A stretch of 10,090 nucleotides of DNA from Treponema sp. (lineage in GTDB: Bacteria > Spirochaetota > Spirochaetia > Treponematales > Treponemataceae). Position 1 is the stretch's first letter; the number at the start of each line of letters is the position of its first letter. Both the position numbers and the translations under genes were made by a program. The stretch is from contig JAFOTA010000222.1 in the NCBI GenBank assembly GCA_017421145.1, positions 1 through 10,090 on the forward strand. Direction: 5' to 3'. The notes beneath the pieces are model-generated. The model was not told where the DNA came from. It ran no database searches and worked only from the letters and a program-made list of their open reading frames with translations. This document shows, in pieces, positions 1-6,414 of this stretch.

Positions 1-40
1 AAAATCAGCGGATGTCAGGAGAATATCTCAGGAGAGTCAA

Positions 41-1180
41 ATGGAACAGGAAGTCGTATCAACAAGCAACAGAAACGTTGATTCCGCCGTTGCCGAATTA
101 TGCGGTAAACTTAAGCGGGATTTATCATCTTATCAAGCCGTCATTTTCATGGCTGCAATCAACTATGATTTTCAGCTGCTTTCACAAAAAATGAAGGAAA
201 AATTCCCGAATTCAGAAGTCATAGGAACAAGTACGGCCGGAGAATTCACTGCACAAGGATTTACGGAAGGCTCCATCGTCCTTACCACAATGTATGATTC
301 CGGCACCAAAGTAAAAGGCGTATTCATTGACTGCGGAAGCAAATATCCGCTCGCATACAAGCCGGACATTGAAAATGCTCTCAAATCATGCGGAATAGGC
401 ATTGCAGATTCAAACTCGCATAAAAACGCATTTGCCCTTGAATTTACGAATGCGGTTTACAATGCAGAGGAATCCATACTTTCAACATTCTATTCCATCA
501 TAAAAAATGACAATTTCCCGTTGGCAGGAGCAACCGCCGGATTCACAGGCAACACACCCAAAAGCTTTGTAAGCTATAATGGAAGCGTAACCCAGGACGG
601 AGCCGTCATGCTTTTCGTAAAAACAAGATGCCGCTTTGACATAAGGCAGGAAGATATCTTCAACACAACCGGAAAGCGCGTATTCGTCACAAAATCAGAG
701 ACAATGAAGCGCGAAATCCAGACTTTCAACGGAAAGGCAGCAGCAACCGTCTATGCAGAGCAGCTTGGCGTAAGCGAATCAGAAGCAGCTAAAATGACAT
801 TTGAAAATCCTTTCGGACGCTACATAAACGGAAGCATTCATATCGTTGCACTTGCAGATTTGACTCCGGCAAGGACAATAACAACGTTCGCAAGAGTCAC
901 GCCGAACATTTCCCTTGAACTCATGCACATAGGCGATGCACTGCAAAAAGCCGATGACACATGCTCAGGCATATTGAAGGCAATTCCTCATCCGAAATTC
1001 ACCATTCTTATGACATGCATCACAAGAACGCTTTATTTTGACCGCAGCGGAATGAAATCTACCATAATCAACAAATACAAATCAGCATTCCCGACTTTCT
1101 GCGGAATGTCATGCTATGGCGAACAGATTGGAAGAGCGCACTGCAATCAGACTCTCGTGTCTTTGGTAATAGGGGACTAA
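41..1180 (+). CDS. FIST-domain sensory protein (FIST_N plus FIST_C)
   Basis: The 379-residue protein has the layout of FIST (F-box and intracellular signal transduction) proteins, thought to bind small ligands such as amino acids in the cytoplasm. The N-terminal half (about residues 25-215) contains the typical 'EVIGTSTAGEF' segment near residue 60 and a 'LAGATAG' turn near 160. The C-terminal FIST_C half (about 225-375) has 'NPFGRYINGSIH' and ends with the family-typical 'YGEQIG...NQTLVSLVIG'. No signal peptide or transmembrane helix is seen, so it is predicted to be soluble. The ATG at 41 is preceded by AGGAGAG at 29-35 with good spacing; the frame stays open to the left edge, so a longer start cannot be fully excluded. 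The next gene begins three bases after the stop and encodes a soluble chemoreceptor signalling domain, which suggests this protein is its sensing partner. The ligand cannot be inferred. Confidence 0.88.
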   Translation: MEQEVVSTSNRNVDSAVAELCGKLKRDLSSYQAVIFMAAINYDFQLLSQKMKEKFPNSEVIGTSTAGEFTAQGFTEGSIVLTTMYDSGTKVKGVFIDCGSKYPLAYKPDIENALKSCGIGIADSNSHKNAFALEFTNAVYNAEESILSTFYSIIKNDNFPLAGATAGFTGNTPKSFVSYNGSVTQDGAVMLFVKTRCRFDIRQEDIFNTTGKRVFVTKSETMKREIQTFNGKAAATVYAEQLGVSESEAAKMTFENPFGRYINGSIHIVALADLTPARTITTFARVTPNISLELMHIGDALQKADDTCSGILKAIPHPKFTILMTCITRTLYFDRSGMKSTIINKYKSAFPTFCGMSCYGEQIGRAHCNQTLVSLVIGD

Positions 1181-1183
1181 ACT

Positions 1184-2059
1184 ATGGAAAAGAATACATT
1201 ATTGAAAACCGGCATAGATGCATCGGAAATACTCATAAACTACCTGGCAAAAGATTCACTCAGCTCGAATTTTCTAAGCTCATATCTTTCAAATGCAAGC
1301 TCACAGAACAACCGCACGAAAAAGGTTCAGGACGCTTTGGAAAATCTTGCGGAAACAAGCCACAGCATAAATGCAGAAGCTCAGAACATAAGCACAAGAG
1401 CCGCTCAGAACAACGAAAACCTCCAGCTGATTTTTTCTGAAGTCCAGGAACTCCGCAAATCAATAGAAATCATCGAAAAGGATCATCAGAAATACATGGA
1501 GCAGTTCAGGATTCTTCTTTCGCAGATTAAAGAAATTCATACACTGATTGATTCCATCAAAAACATTTCTGCACAGACAAACCTGCTTTCTTTCAATGCC
1601 TCAATTGAAGCCGCGCGTGCAGGAGTTGCAGGAAAAGGATTCCGTATCATTGCAAACGAAGTTAAAAAGCTTTCTGACGACACGGACAAGACTTCCGAAA
1701 CTATAAAAGCAAAAGTCGAAAACCTTACCAATTCCGTTTCAGATTTGGAACACGACACAAATCACAATGCCACGGATTTGGCAAAGCTTTCTCAGGAAGC
1801 AAACAACACGATAGGCCGTTTCAATGAAATTCTGAAAAACAATTCCGACAACAACAACTACGTTACAAACATTACGGATCACATCGCAGAAAATCTTTCC
1901 AAGATTGATCATATAGTAAGCGTAGTCCATGACAATGCAAAGGAAAATGAAAAGGCTCTTTATGATTTTGCGCTCTATGCTTCAGACAATGCAATGCTTT
2001 TCAACGACCTTTATTCTTTTGCATATCAGATAAAAGCCATCTTCAAGGATTTGCAATAG
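1184..2059 (+). CDS. Soluble methyl-accepting chemotaxis protein, signalling domain only
   Basis: The 291-residue protein is almost entirely helical. It contains the chemoreceptor hairpin tip at about residues 127-160: '[18 protein letters not shown]' followed by '[15 protein letters not shown]'. The invariant tip Glu142 and Arg145, which contact CheA/CheW in known receptors, are kept. The tip lies almost exactly mid-protein, as expected for one antiparallel coiled-coil hairpin. There is no transmembrane helix, HAMP, PAS or other sensor domain, and no C-terminal NWETF-like CheR tether; the last residues are 'FKDLQ'. Its AGGGGA ribosome-binding site at 1171-1176 lies inside the end of the FIST gene, so the two are probably co-translated. 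The simplest reading is a cytoplasmic chemoreceptor whose sensor is the separate FIST protein. Class is certain; the partner relationship is inferred. Confidence 0.92.
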   Translation: MEKNTLLKTGIDASEILINYLAKDSLSSNFLSSYLSNASSQNNRTKKVQDALENLAETSHSINAEAQNISTRAAQNNENLQLIFSEVQELRKSIEIIEKDHQKYMEQFRILLSQIKEIHTLIDSIKNISAQTNLLSFNASIEAARAGVAGKGFRIIANEVKKLSDDTDKTSETIKAKVENLTNSVSDLEHDTNHNATDLAKLSQEANNTIGRFNEILKNNSDNNNYVTNITDHIAENLSKIDHIVSVVHDNAKENEKALYDFALYASDNAMLFNDLYSFAYQIKAIFKDLQ

Positions 2060-2081
2060 CAAGATCCTGCATTTACAACAA

Positions 2082-2120
2082 CAGCGGCAAACGTTTTTTA
2101 TGTCTGCCGCTGCTTTTTTT
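2082..2120 (+). terminator. Rho-independent terminator after the FIST/MCP pair
   Basis: CAGCGGCA (2082-2089) pairs perfectly with TGCCGCTG (2105-2112). Some further pairing continues inward, and T7 follows at 2114-2120. It ends + strand transcription 23 bases after the chemoreceptor stop. Its T-run overlaps the stop codon of the convergent pyrE. On the - strand the hairpin lacks a U-tract, so it is a weaker terminator for pyrE. Confidence 0.85.
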
Positions 2121-2805
2121 ATTTTGCGCCCCATTGTGCATAATAGTCATCGATTTCTTTTTTAAGCTCGTCTGTAATCACGCCCGGTTTTCCAGGTTCA
2201 TAAAGATATTCAACGACATCTTTCATAGAAACGATTGCTTTGGCCGGGAAACCATATTTTTCAGTGATTGTGTCCAATGCGCTTTTATCGGAATCCAAGG
2301 CTTTTTCCATTCTGTTCAGGCTGACCATTTCACCGATAATTTTGATTTTATCCGGAGATGAACCCTGTCCTACAACGACCGGATAAGTTTCTTCTATTGA
2401 CTTGCCTGATGTGGTAACGTCTTCAATGATCACAACCCTGTCGCCATCTTTGATTTCGCTTCCCAAAAGCTTTCCTTTGTCCGCACCGTGGTCTTTTTCT
2501 TCTTTTCTGTTGGAGCAATAGCGGATTTCCTTACCGTAAAGCTTGCTGTATGCAATGACGGTTGCAACGCTCAACGGAATGCCCTTGTATGCCGGACCGA
2601 ACAAAACATCAAAATCATCACCGAAGTTTTCATGTATTGCCTGGGCATAGTATTCACCGAGCTTCATCAGCTGGCTTCCGCTTACATAGGCACCTGCGTT
2701 CATAAAAAAAGGAGAATGTCGTCCGCTCTTCAAAGTAAAAGAACCGAACTTCAAAACCTTGCACTCGACCATAAAATCAATAAATTCTTTCTTGTACTGT
2801 TCCAT
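2119..2805 (-). CDS. pyrE: Orotate phosphoribosyltransferase
   Basis: It converts orotate and PRPP to orotidine 5'-phosphate in de novo pyrimidine synthesis, in the cytoplasm, normally as a dimer. The 228-residue product has the PRPP-binding loop 'VVIIEDVTTSGKS' (residues 125-137), the 'FGPAYKGI' segment (69-76), the flexible catalytic loop around 'NRKEEKDHGADKG' (99-111), and the N-terminal 'GSFTLKSGRHSP' substrate segment (21-32). The start at 2805 (MEQYKKEF) gives the usual family length and has AAAGG just upstream. The frame can be extended to a GTG at 2886, but those 27 residues lie over the AT-rich promoter region and lack a ribosome-binding site, so they were dropped. A TATAAT-like box (2812-2817) sits only six bases from the start codon; another possible promoter (CTGACA 2899-2904, TATATA 2874-2879) overlaps the start of the divergent gene. 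Confidence 0.95.
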   Translation of the reverse strand: MEQYKKEFIDFMVECKVLKFGSFTLKSGRHSPFFMNAGAYVSGSQLMKLGEYYAQAIHENFGDDFDVLFGPAYKGIPLSVATVIAYSKLYGKEIRYCSNRKEEKDHGADKGKLLGSEIKDGDRVVIIEDVTTSGKSIEETYPVVVGQGSSPDKIKIIGEMVSLNRMEKALDSDKSALDTITEKYGFPAKAIVSMKDVVEYLYEPGKPGVITDELKKEIDDYYAQWGAK

Positions 2806-2845
2806 GCCTTTATTATATCCGATTTTGCCATTTTTATGGAACCAG

Positions 2846-2874
2846 TGGAAAAAATCAGCTTTATATTTTATAAT
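2846..2874 (+). promoter_or_regulatory. Sigma-70-type promoter for the pspC-channel operon
   Basis: TGGAAA (2846-2851) and a perfect TATAAT (2869-2874) are separated by 17 bases. They place the start of transcription near 2881, just before the AGGAG ribosome-binding site at 2887-2891 of the next gene. The -35 box matches only four of six consensus positions. Confidence 0.45.
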
Positions 2875-2897
2875 ATATAAAAACACAGGAGATTGAT

Positions 2898-3086
2898 ATG
2901 TCAGAAAAAAAACTTTTCAAATCAAAAAATAAAATGATTGCCGGCGTATGTTCCGGGTTTGCAGAGTTTTTTGGAGTTGACCCTACGATTGTCCGCATAG
3001 TCTGGGCAGCAGTCACTCTTTTGGGAGGAACGGGAATAATCCTTTACATCGTCTGCGCATTGGTTATGCCACAGCCAAATTCTTAA
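2898..3086 (+). CDS. PspC-domain small membrane protein
   Basis: This 62-residue protein is essentially one PspC domain: a basic N-terminus, 'KNKMIAGVCSGFAEFFGVDPTIVRIVWAA' spread over residues 11-39, then one hydrophobic helix (about 34-57) ending 'CALVMPQPNS'. In enterobacteria PspC senses envelope stress and signals to the phage-shock response. Stand-alone domains of this size are common elsewhere, and their targets are mostly unknown. AGGAG at 2887-2891 supports the ATG. It is the first gene of a + strand operon, 21 bases ahead of an ion-channel-like gene. No PspA, PspB or PspF homologue is in the window, so a classical Psp role is not supported. An envelope-associated or channel-associated role is inference from position only. 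Confidence 0.9.
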   Translation: MSEKKLFKSKNKMIAGVCSGFAEFFGVDPTIVRIVWAAVTLLGGTGIILYIVCALVMPQPNS

Positions 3087-3107
3087 AATCTACTTCAGGA
3101 AATCATT

Positions 3108-4310
3108 ATGAGCCAAAAAATAAAAAAGGTTTCCAAACGGCTGAAACATTTTAAGAATTCCGTTCTATACAAAATTTTAAAAAGTCCTGCTACATACCTT
3201 ATTATTGTTTTTGCTTGTTTGATGGTCGTTCTGATACAAGTGATCTACAAATTTGAAGCCGGAGTCACGATGACTCATTTTGGTGACAGCATCTGGAATT
3301 TTCTGATTGCATTTGTCGCCGGCTATTATGACATTTGTGTTGAAACACCAATCGGACGACTGTGCAGCTTTATAATCTTGCTTTCAGGAATATTGCTGTT
3401 CAGTACGATTACAGGTAAAATCGCCTCCATTTTTATGGACGTGCAGATGAAAAAAAACAAAGGATTGGCAAAATTGAAAGACATAAACAAACATTTTTTA
3501 CTTTGCGGTTGGCGTGATAATTTTGATAAGATTCTCGAAAGCGTAATCACTTCAAATCCTGATATAGAAATCGACAGCATCGTTTTGGTAAATGAAGCGC
3601 AGGATGAAATCGAACAGCTGCGTTCCATTCCGAAATTCAAAAACATCAAATACATTGCCGGTGATTTTTCCGATGAAGAAACTTTGATGAAGGCAAAAAT
3701 CAAAAATGCAAGCCGCGCACTGGTCATTTCGGACAAATCAAAAAATTTCTCACAGCTCGAAATCGATTCAAGGACCGTCCTTGCCGTACTGACGATGAAA
3801 AATCTGAACCCGACGATTTACATAGCAGCGGAACTTTATGATTCAAAATTTGAAAATCACCTGAATCTTGCTCACTGCGACGAAATAATTTTGACGGCAG
3901 ATTATGAGCGCAGCCTTTTGGCAACTGCATCAAGCGGCATGGGATATTCAAACGTCATAAGCGAGCTGATCGGAAAAGATGCATATTCAGGAATCATCAT
4001 TGAAGATATACCGAATGATTTTATCGGGAAGACATACAAGTATCTCAAAGATTTCATTCTGGCAGACAAAGCGCACCATTCGAATTCAATATTGATCGGT
4101 CTGCTCTTGAATGCCGGAAATTTTACGCAGCGCAGAAAAGAAGCATTGCGTGAAGCACAGAAAAACCCGGACGTAAAAACAATCGTTGACAACCTTAAAA
4201 AAGTCAAGACGCTCAAAAGCAACGACCCCGTTTTTGCACCGGACGACGAAACAATCATCCAGGCTAACTCAAAGGCAATTTTTGTTAAAGGGAAGGTACA
4301 GCAGATATGA
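3108..4310 (+). CDS. Two-helix potassium-channel-like protein with RCK (TrkA-N) domain, atypical filter
   Basis: The 400-residue protein has a basic N-terminus, a first transmembrane helix (about 29-47), a pore-helix-like segment (57-69), a filter-position motif 'VAGYYD' (70-75), a second helix (about 84-108), then a cytoplasmic RCK domain. The RCK start 'HFLLCGWRDN' (129-138) replaces the usual GxGxxG nucleotide loop with CGWxxN, a variant I recall from Castor/Pollux-like channel relatives. 'YIAGDFSDEETLMKAKIKNA' (182-201) is the canonical RCK acidic/helix segment. The C-terminal part (about 295-395) resembles an RCK_C-like regulatory domain. Such proteins form tetrameric gated cation channels. 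The usual TVGYGD filter is not present, so ion selectivity is uncertain. AGGA at 3097-3100 supports the ATG. Its stop overlaps the start of a cyclic-nucleotide-binding protein, suggesting a gating partner. Confidence 0.82.
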   Translation: MSQKIKKVSKRLKHFKNSVLYKILKSPATYLIIVFACLMVVLIQVIYKFEAGVTMTHFGDSIWNFLIAFVAGYYDICVETPIGRLCSFIILLSGILLFSTITGKIASIFMDVQMKKNKGLAKLKDINKHFLLCGWRDNFDKILESVITSNPDIEIDSIVLVNEAQDEIEQLRSIPKFKNIKYIAGDFSDEETLMKAKIKNASRALVISDKSKNFSQLEIDSRTVLAVLTMKNLNPTIYIAAELYDSKFENHLNLAHCDEIILTADYERSLLATASSGMGYSNVISELIGKDAYSGIIIEDIPNDFIGKTYKYLKDFILADKAHHSNSILIGLLLNAGNFTQRRKEALREAQKNPDVKTIVDNLKKVKTLKSNDPVFAPDDETIIQANSKAIFVKGKVQQI

Positions 4311-4861
4311 ACTTGAAGACAAAACCGAATGTCACAAACAAATTGAATTTTGAAGAAGTTCTTCCCAAGCTTATAAAAATGGAAATTTTTTCAGGCTTTG
4401 ATCCCGACAAAGAAGAAGACCGCAACATTTTGAAAAAAGTCACGGAACGGCTTGTACCCCAGCATTTTAAAAAAGGCGAGACCATAATCCGCGAAGGCGA
4501 CAAGGGAGAGAATTTTTATATTCTATACAAAGGAAGCGTGCAGGTAAGGCAACAGACTTTTTCAAACGACACGATTGCACTTGCAAACCTGAATGATTCT
4601 ATGAACATTTTCTTCGGCGAAGCAGCATTGATCGGGCAAGACACGCGCTCTGCATCAGTCATTGCGCTTACTGATTGCGATACGGTTACACTTTCCGGCG
4701 CAGATTTTCTGGAGCTTTCAGAAAAAGAACCGTTGTTCGGTTACCGCGTTACACTGATTCTTGCACGGAGAATGTCTGCCACAATCAAAAAAACAAATCA
4801 GGACAAAAGCACTCTTTACGAAGCTTTGCTCAGTGAAGTCGAAGGAACGTTCGGAGCATAA
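4307..4861 (+). CDS. Cyclic-nucleotide-binding domain protein (CNBD only)
   Basis: The 184-residue protein is a single CRP/CNG-type beta-roll domain (about residues 23-160). It shows 'FKKGETIIREGDKGENFYILYKG' spread over 54-76 and a phosphate-binding cassette 'FFGEAALIGQDTRSASV' (102-118). Gly104, Glu105 and Arg114 of the cassette are intact, so cAMP or cGMP binding looks feasible. No helix-turn-helix follows, so it is not a CRP-type transcription factor. No catalytic or membrane domain is attached either. The start ATG shares an ATGA overlap with the stop of the channel-like gene (4307-4310), a hallmark of translational coupling and often of a fixed-stoichiometry complex. I infer that it is a detached gating subunit of the channel. 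A general cyclic-nucleotide sink or another partner is possible. The next gene starts three bases after its stop. Confidence 0.9.
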   Translation: MNLKTKPNVTNKLNFEEVLPKLIKMEIFSGFDPDKEEDRNILKKVTERLVPQHFKKGETIIREGDKGENFYILYKGSVQVRQQTFSNDTIALANLNDSMNIFFGEAALIGQDTRSASVIALTDCDTVTLSGADFLELSEKEPLFGYRVTLILARRMSATIKKTNQDKSTLYEALLSEVEGTFGA

Positions 4862-4863
4862 CC

Positions 4864-5571
4864 ATGCCGCAGCCATATCTTTTTCGCTTGATTGACAAAG
4901 CTGTTTACGATTACAAGATGATTGAACCGGGAGATAAAATCTTAGTCGGTGCATCGGGCGGAAAAGATTCCACTGCTTTGGTTCAGTATTTTGCAAACAG
5001 AAAAAAAAGGCCGGATGCTGATTTTGATTTTACGGCATTGCACATCCATTCCGAAATCACTGCGCCGCTGAATCCAGATTTACAAAAATTGTTTTCTTCC
5101 TGGAACGTTGATTGCAAAAGCCTTGAAGTAAATGTCATCGAGCGATTGAAGAAAAACCGAAAGATGAACTGCTGGTGGTGTTCTACACAAAGACGGACAG
5201 AGCTTCTGCGGTATGCACTCGCAAACGGATATACAAAGCTTGCTTTAGGCCATCACCTTGACGACATTTTGGAAACGCTTTTGATGAACATGCTCAACAA
5301 AAATGAAATTTCCACAATGCCGCCGCGTCTTGCATATGAAAATTATCCGCTTACGATTATACGTCCGCTTTGCTATGCAGATGTGAATCATATAATACGG
5401 CATGCATCTGAATCAGGTTTTATAAGCACAACATGCACATGCACATATCAGGATAACTCCGGCAGAAAAGAAGCAAGAAGCAAACTTGAAAGCCTGACTG
5501 ACGGTGACACGCGGAAAAAACAGCATTTGTTCGCTTCGCTGAAAAACATCAAGCCTGAATATCTTCCTTAA
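4864..5571 (+). CDS. TtcA-family tRNA thiolation PP-loop ATPase
   Basis: The 235-residue protein has the PP-loop 'SGGKDS' (31-36) that adenylates the target base, the TtcA-type 'CWWCSTQRR' (Cys103, Cys106), 'LALGHHLDDILETLLMNM' (127-143), and a later Cys pair in 'TTCTCTYQDN' (Cys191, Cys193). In TtcA two cysteines of the CxxC and one downstream cysteine hold a [4Fe-4S] cluster used to make 2-thiocytidine at tRNA position 32. The same pattern is available here. It is shorter than E. coli TtcA (about 310 residues), lacking most of the C-terminal tail. The ATG at 4864 follows the previous stop by two bases and has GGAG at 4853-4856. It is last in the operon, and its final 23 bases overlap the convergent lgt-like gene. 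Close relatives of different thiolation specificity cannot be excluded. Confidence 0.85.
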   Translation: MPQPYLFRLIDKAVYDYKMIEPGDKILVGASGGKDSTALVQYFANRKKRPDADFDFTALHIHSEITAPLNPDLQKLFSSWNVDCKSLEVNVIERLKKNRKMNCWWCSTQRRTELLRYALANGYTKLALGHHLDDILETLLMNMLNKNEISTMPPRLAYENYPLTIIRPLCYADVNHIIRHASESGFISTTCTCTYQDNSGRKEARSKLESLTDGDTRKKQHLFASLKNIKPEYLP

Positions 5572-6346
5572 TCTTTTTTCTTCTGATTTTCAGAACCACA
5601 ATAAGAGCAATGGTTATGACAAACAAGATTATGCTTATCCATTGTGATGTGGAAAAAAGCCAGAAGCTTCCGCGGACAACATCGCCACGGAGGAATTCAA
5701 GGCAGAATCTTACTACCGAATAAAATGCCGCGTAATAAAAAATCGTGACCTTTTTGTTTTTCATAATCATAATGAACATAGTCATTGCGAAAATGAAAAG
5801 AAGTGCGGACTCCAAAAGCTGCACGGGGAAGATTCCGATATTTGGTTCAACAGTCGAAATCGGATTCCTGTAATGCAATGCAAAAGGTCCGTTATAATGG
5901 ATTCCGTAACAACAGCCGGCGCAAAAACATCCGATGCGTCCGAACGAATGAATGAATGGAATTACAAAAGTGAATGTTTCATTGAAATCTGCAAACTTGC
6001 ATTTCGCAATCTTCACTCCGACAAAATATCCGATTGCACCGCCGATTACTCCGCCATAAAAAACGAATCCGCCGGAGGACACAGGAGAATTTTTCGGATC
6101 CGTAAACATTTGGACAAGCAATTTTGGAATCTGCGTAATTGGATAAGACACAAAAAGAAACAGAAGTTTTGCAAACAGAATAGAAAAACCGATTGAAACC
6201 GTGGCGATGATTATAAAATCAAGATAATTTCTTTTGAGCTTTTTGCAGACAAAATAAACCAAGCCGCAACCAATAAATCCGCCGACAACGATGCATAGAC
6301 CGTACATCGGAATTTTTATAAACCCTAAATCAAGAAATGGATACAT
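5549..6346 (-). CDS. lgt: Lgt-family protein (prolipoprotein diacylglyceryl transferase-like), variant active site
   Basis: Lgt transfers diacylglycerol from phosphatidylglycerol to the lipobox cysteine of prolipoproteins at the inner membrane. This 265-residue protein has the family's multi-helix hydrophobic layout and its landmarks: 'IPMYGLCIVVGG' (residues 12-23), 'GGFVFYGGVIGG' (92-103), the signature region 'HSFGRIGCFCAGCCYG' (133-148), 'FPVQLLES' (173-180) and 'RFCLEFLRGD' (213-222). The signature Arg137 and Gly148 are kept. Positions matching E. coli His103, Asn146 and Glu151 are Tyr98, Cys140 and Cys145. The start chosen is ATG 6346 with GGGA just upstream; a TTG at 6358 lies inside the terminator T-run and was rejected. 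The 3' end overlaps the TtcA-type gene by 23 bases. It may be a true Lgt of a variant subgroup or a paralogue with another lipid or thiol role; family membership is firm, exact activity is not. Confidence 0.82.
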   Translation of the reverse strand: MYPFLDLGFIKIPMYGLCIVVGGFIGCGLVYFVCKKLKRNYLDFIIIATVSIGFSILFAKLLFLFVSYPITQIPKLLVQMFTDPKNSPVSSGGFVFYGGVIGGAIGYFVGVKIAKCKFADFNETFTFVIPFIHSFGRIGCFCAGCCYGIHYNGPFALHYRNPISTVEPNIGIFPVQLLESALLFIFAMTMFIMIMKNKKVTIFYYAAFYSVVRFCLEFLRGDVVRGSFWLFSTSQWISIILFVITIALIVVLKIRRKKIKEDIQA

Positions 6347-6356
6347 AAAACATCCC

Positions 6357-6395
6357 AAAAAAAAACTGCAAAAAACATTGCGTTTTCTGCAGTTT
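6357..6395 (-). terminator. Rho-independent terminator between the DUF4190-like gene and lgt-like gene
   Basis: AAACTGCA (6363-6370) pairs with TGCAGTTT (6388-6395). After one mismatch the stem extends by five more pairs (6372-6376 with 6382-6386), around the loop ATTGC. Reading the - strand, nine T follow (6365 to 6357). It lies 19 bases after the stop at 6415 and only 10 bases before the lgt-like ATG. Confidence 0.88.
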
Positions 6396-6414
6396 CAATT
6401 TTCAGCTTAAAATA

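Noticed and set aside
12..194. Small reading frame overlapping the start of the FIST gene
   Set aside because: It is an out-of-frame shadow of the FIST coding region with no supporting features.
2806..2886. 27-residue N-terminal extension of PyrE from a GTG at 2886
   Set aside because: It lacks a ribosome-binding site, is AT-rich promoter-like DNA, and PyrE proteins normally begin at the position of the ATG at 2805.
5579..5596. TTCTGA/TCAGAA hairpin after the TtcA-type stop as a + strand terminator
   Set aside because: The six-pair stem has a three-base loop, is preceded rather than followed by a T-run, and lies within the lgt-like coding region.
5873..6196. 107-codon + strand frame inside the lgt-like gene
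   Set aside because: It is antisense to a clearly conserved membrane protein, with cysteine/lysine-rich low-plausibility composition and no ribosome-binding site.
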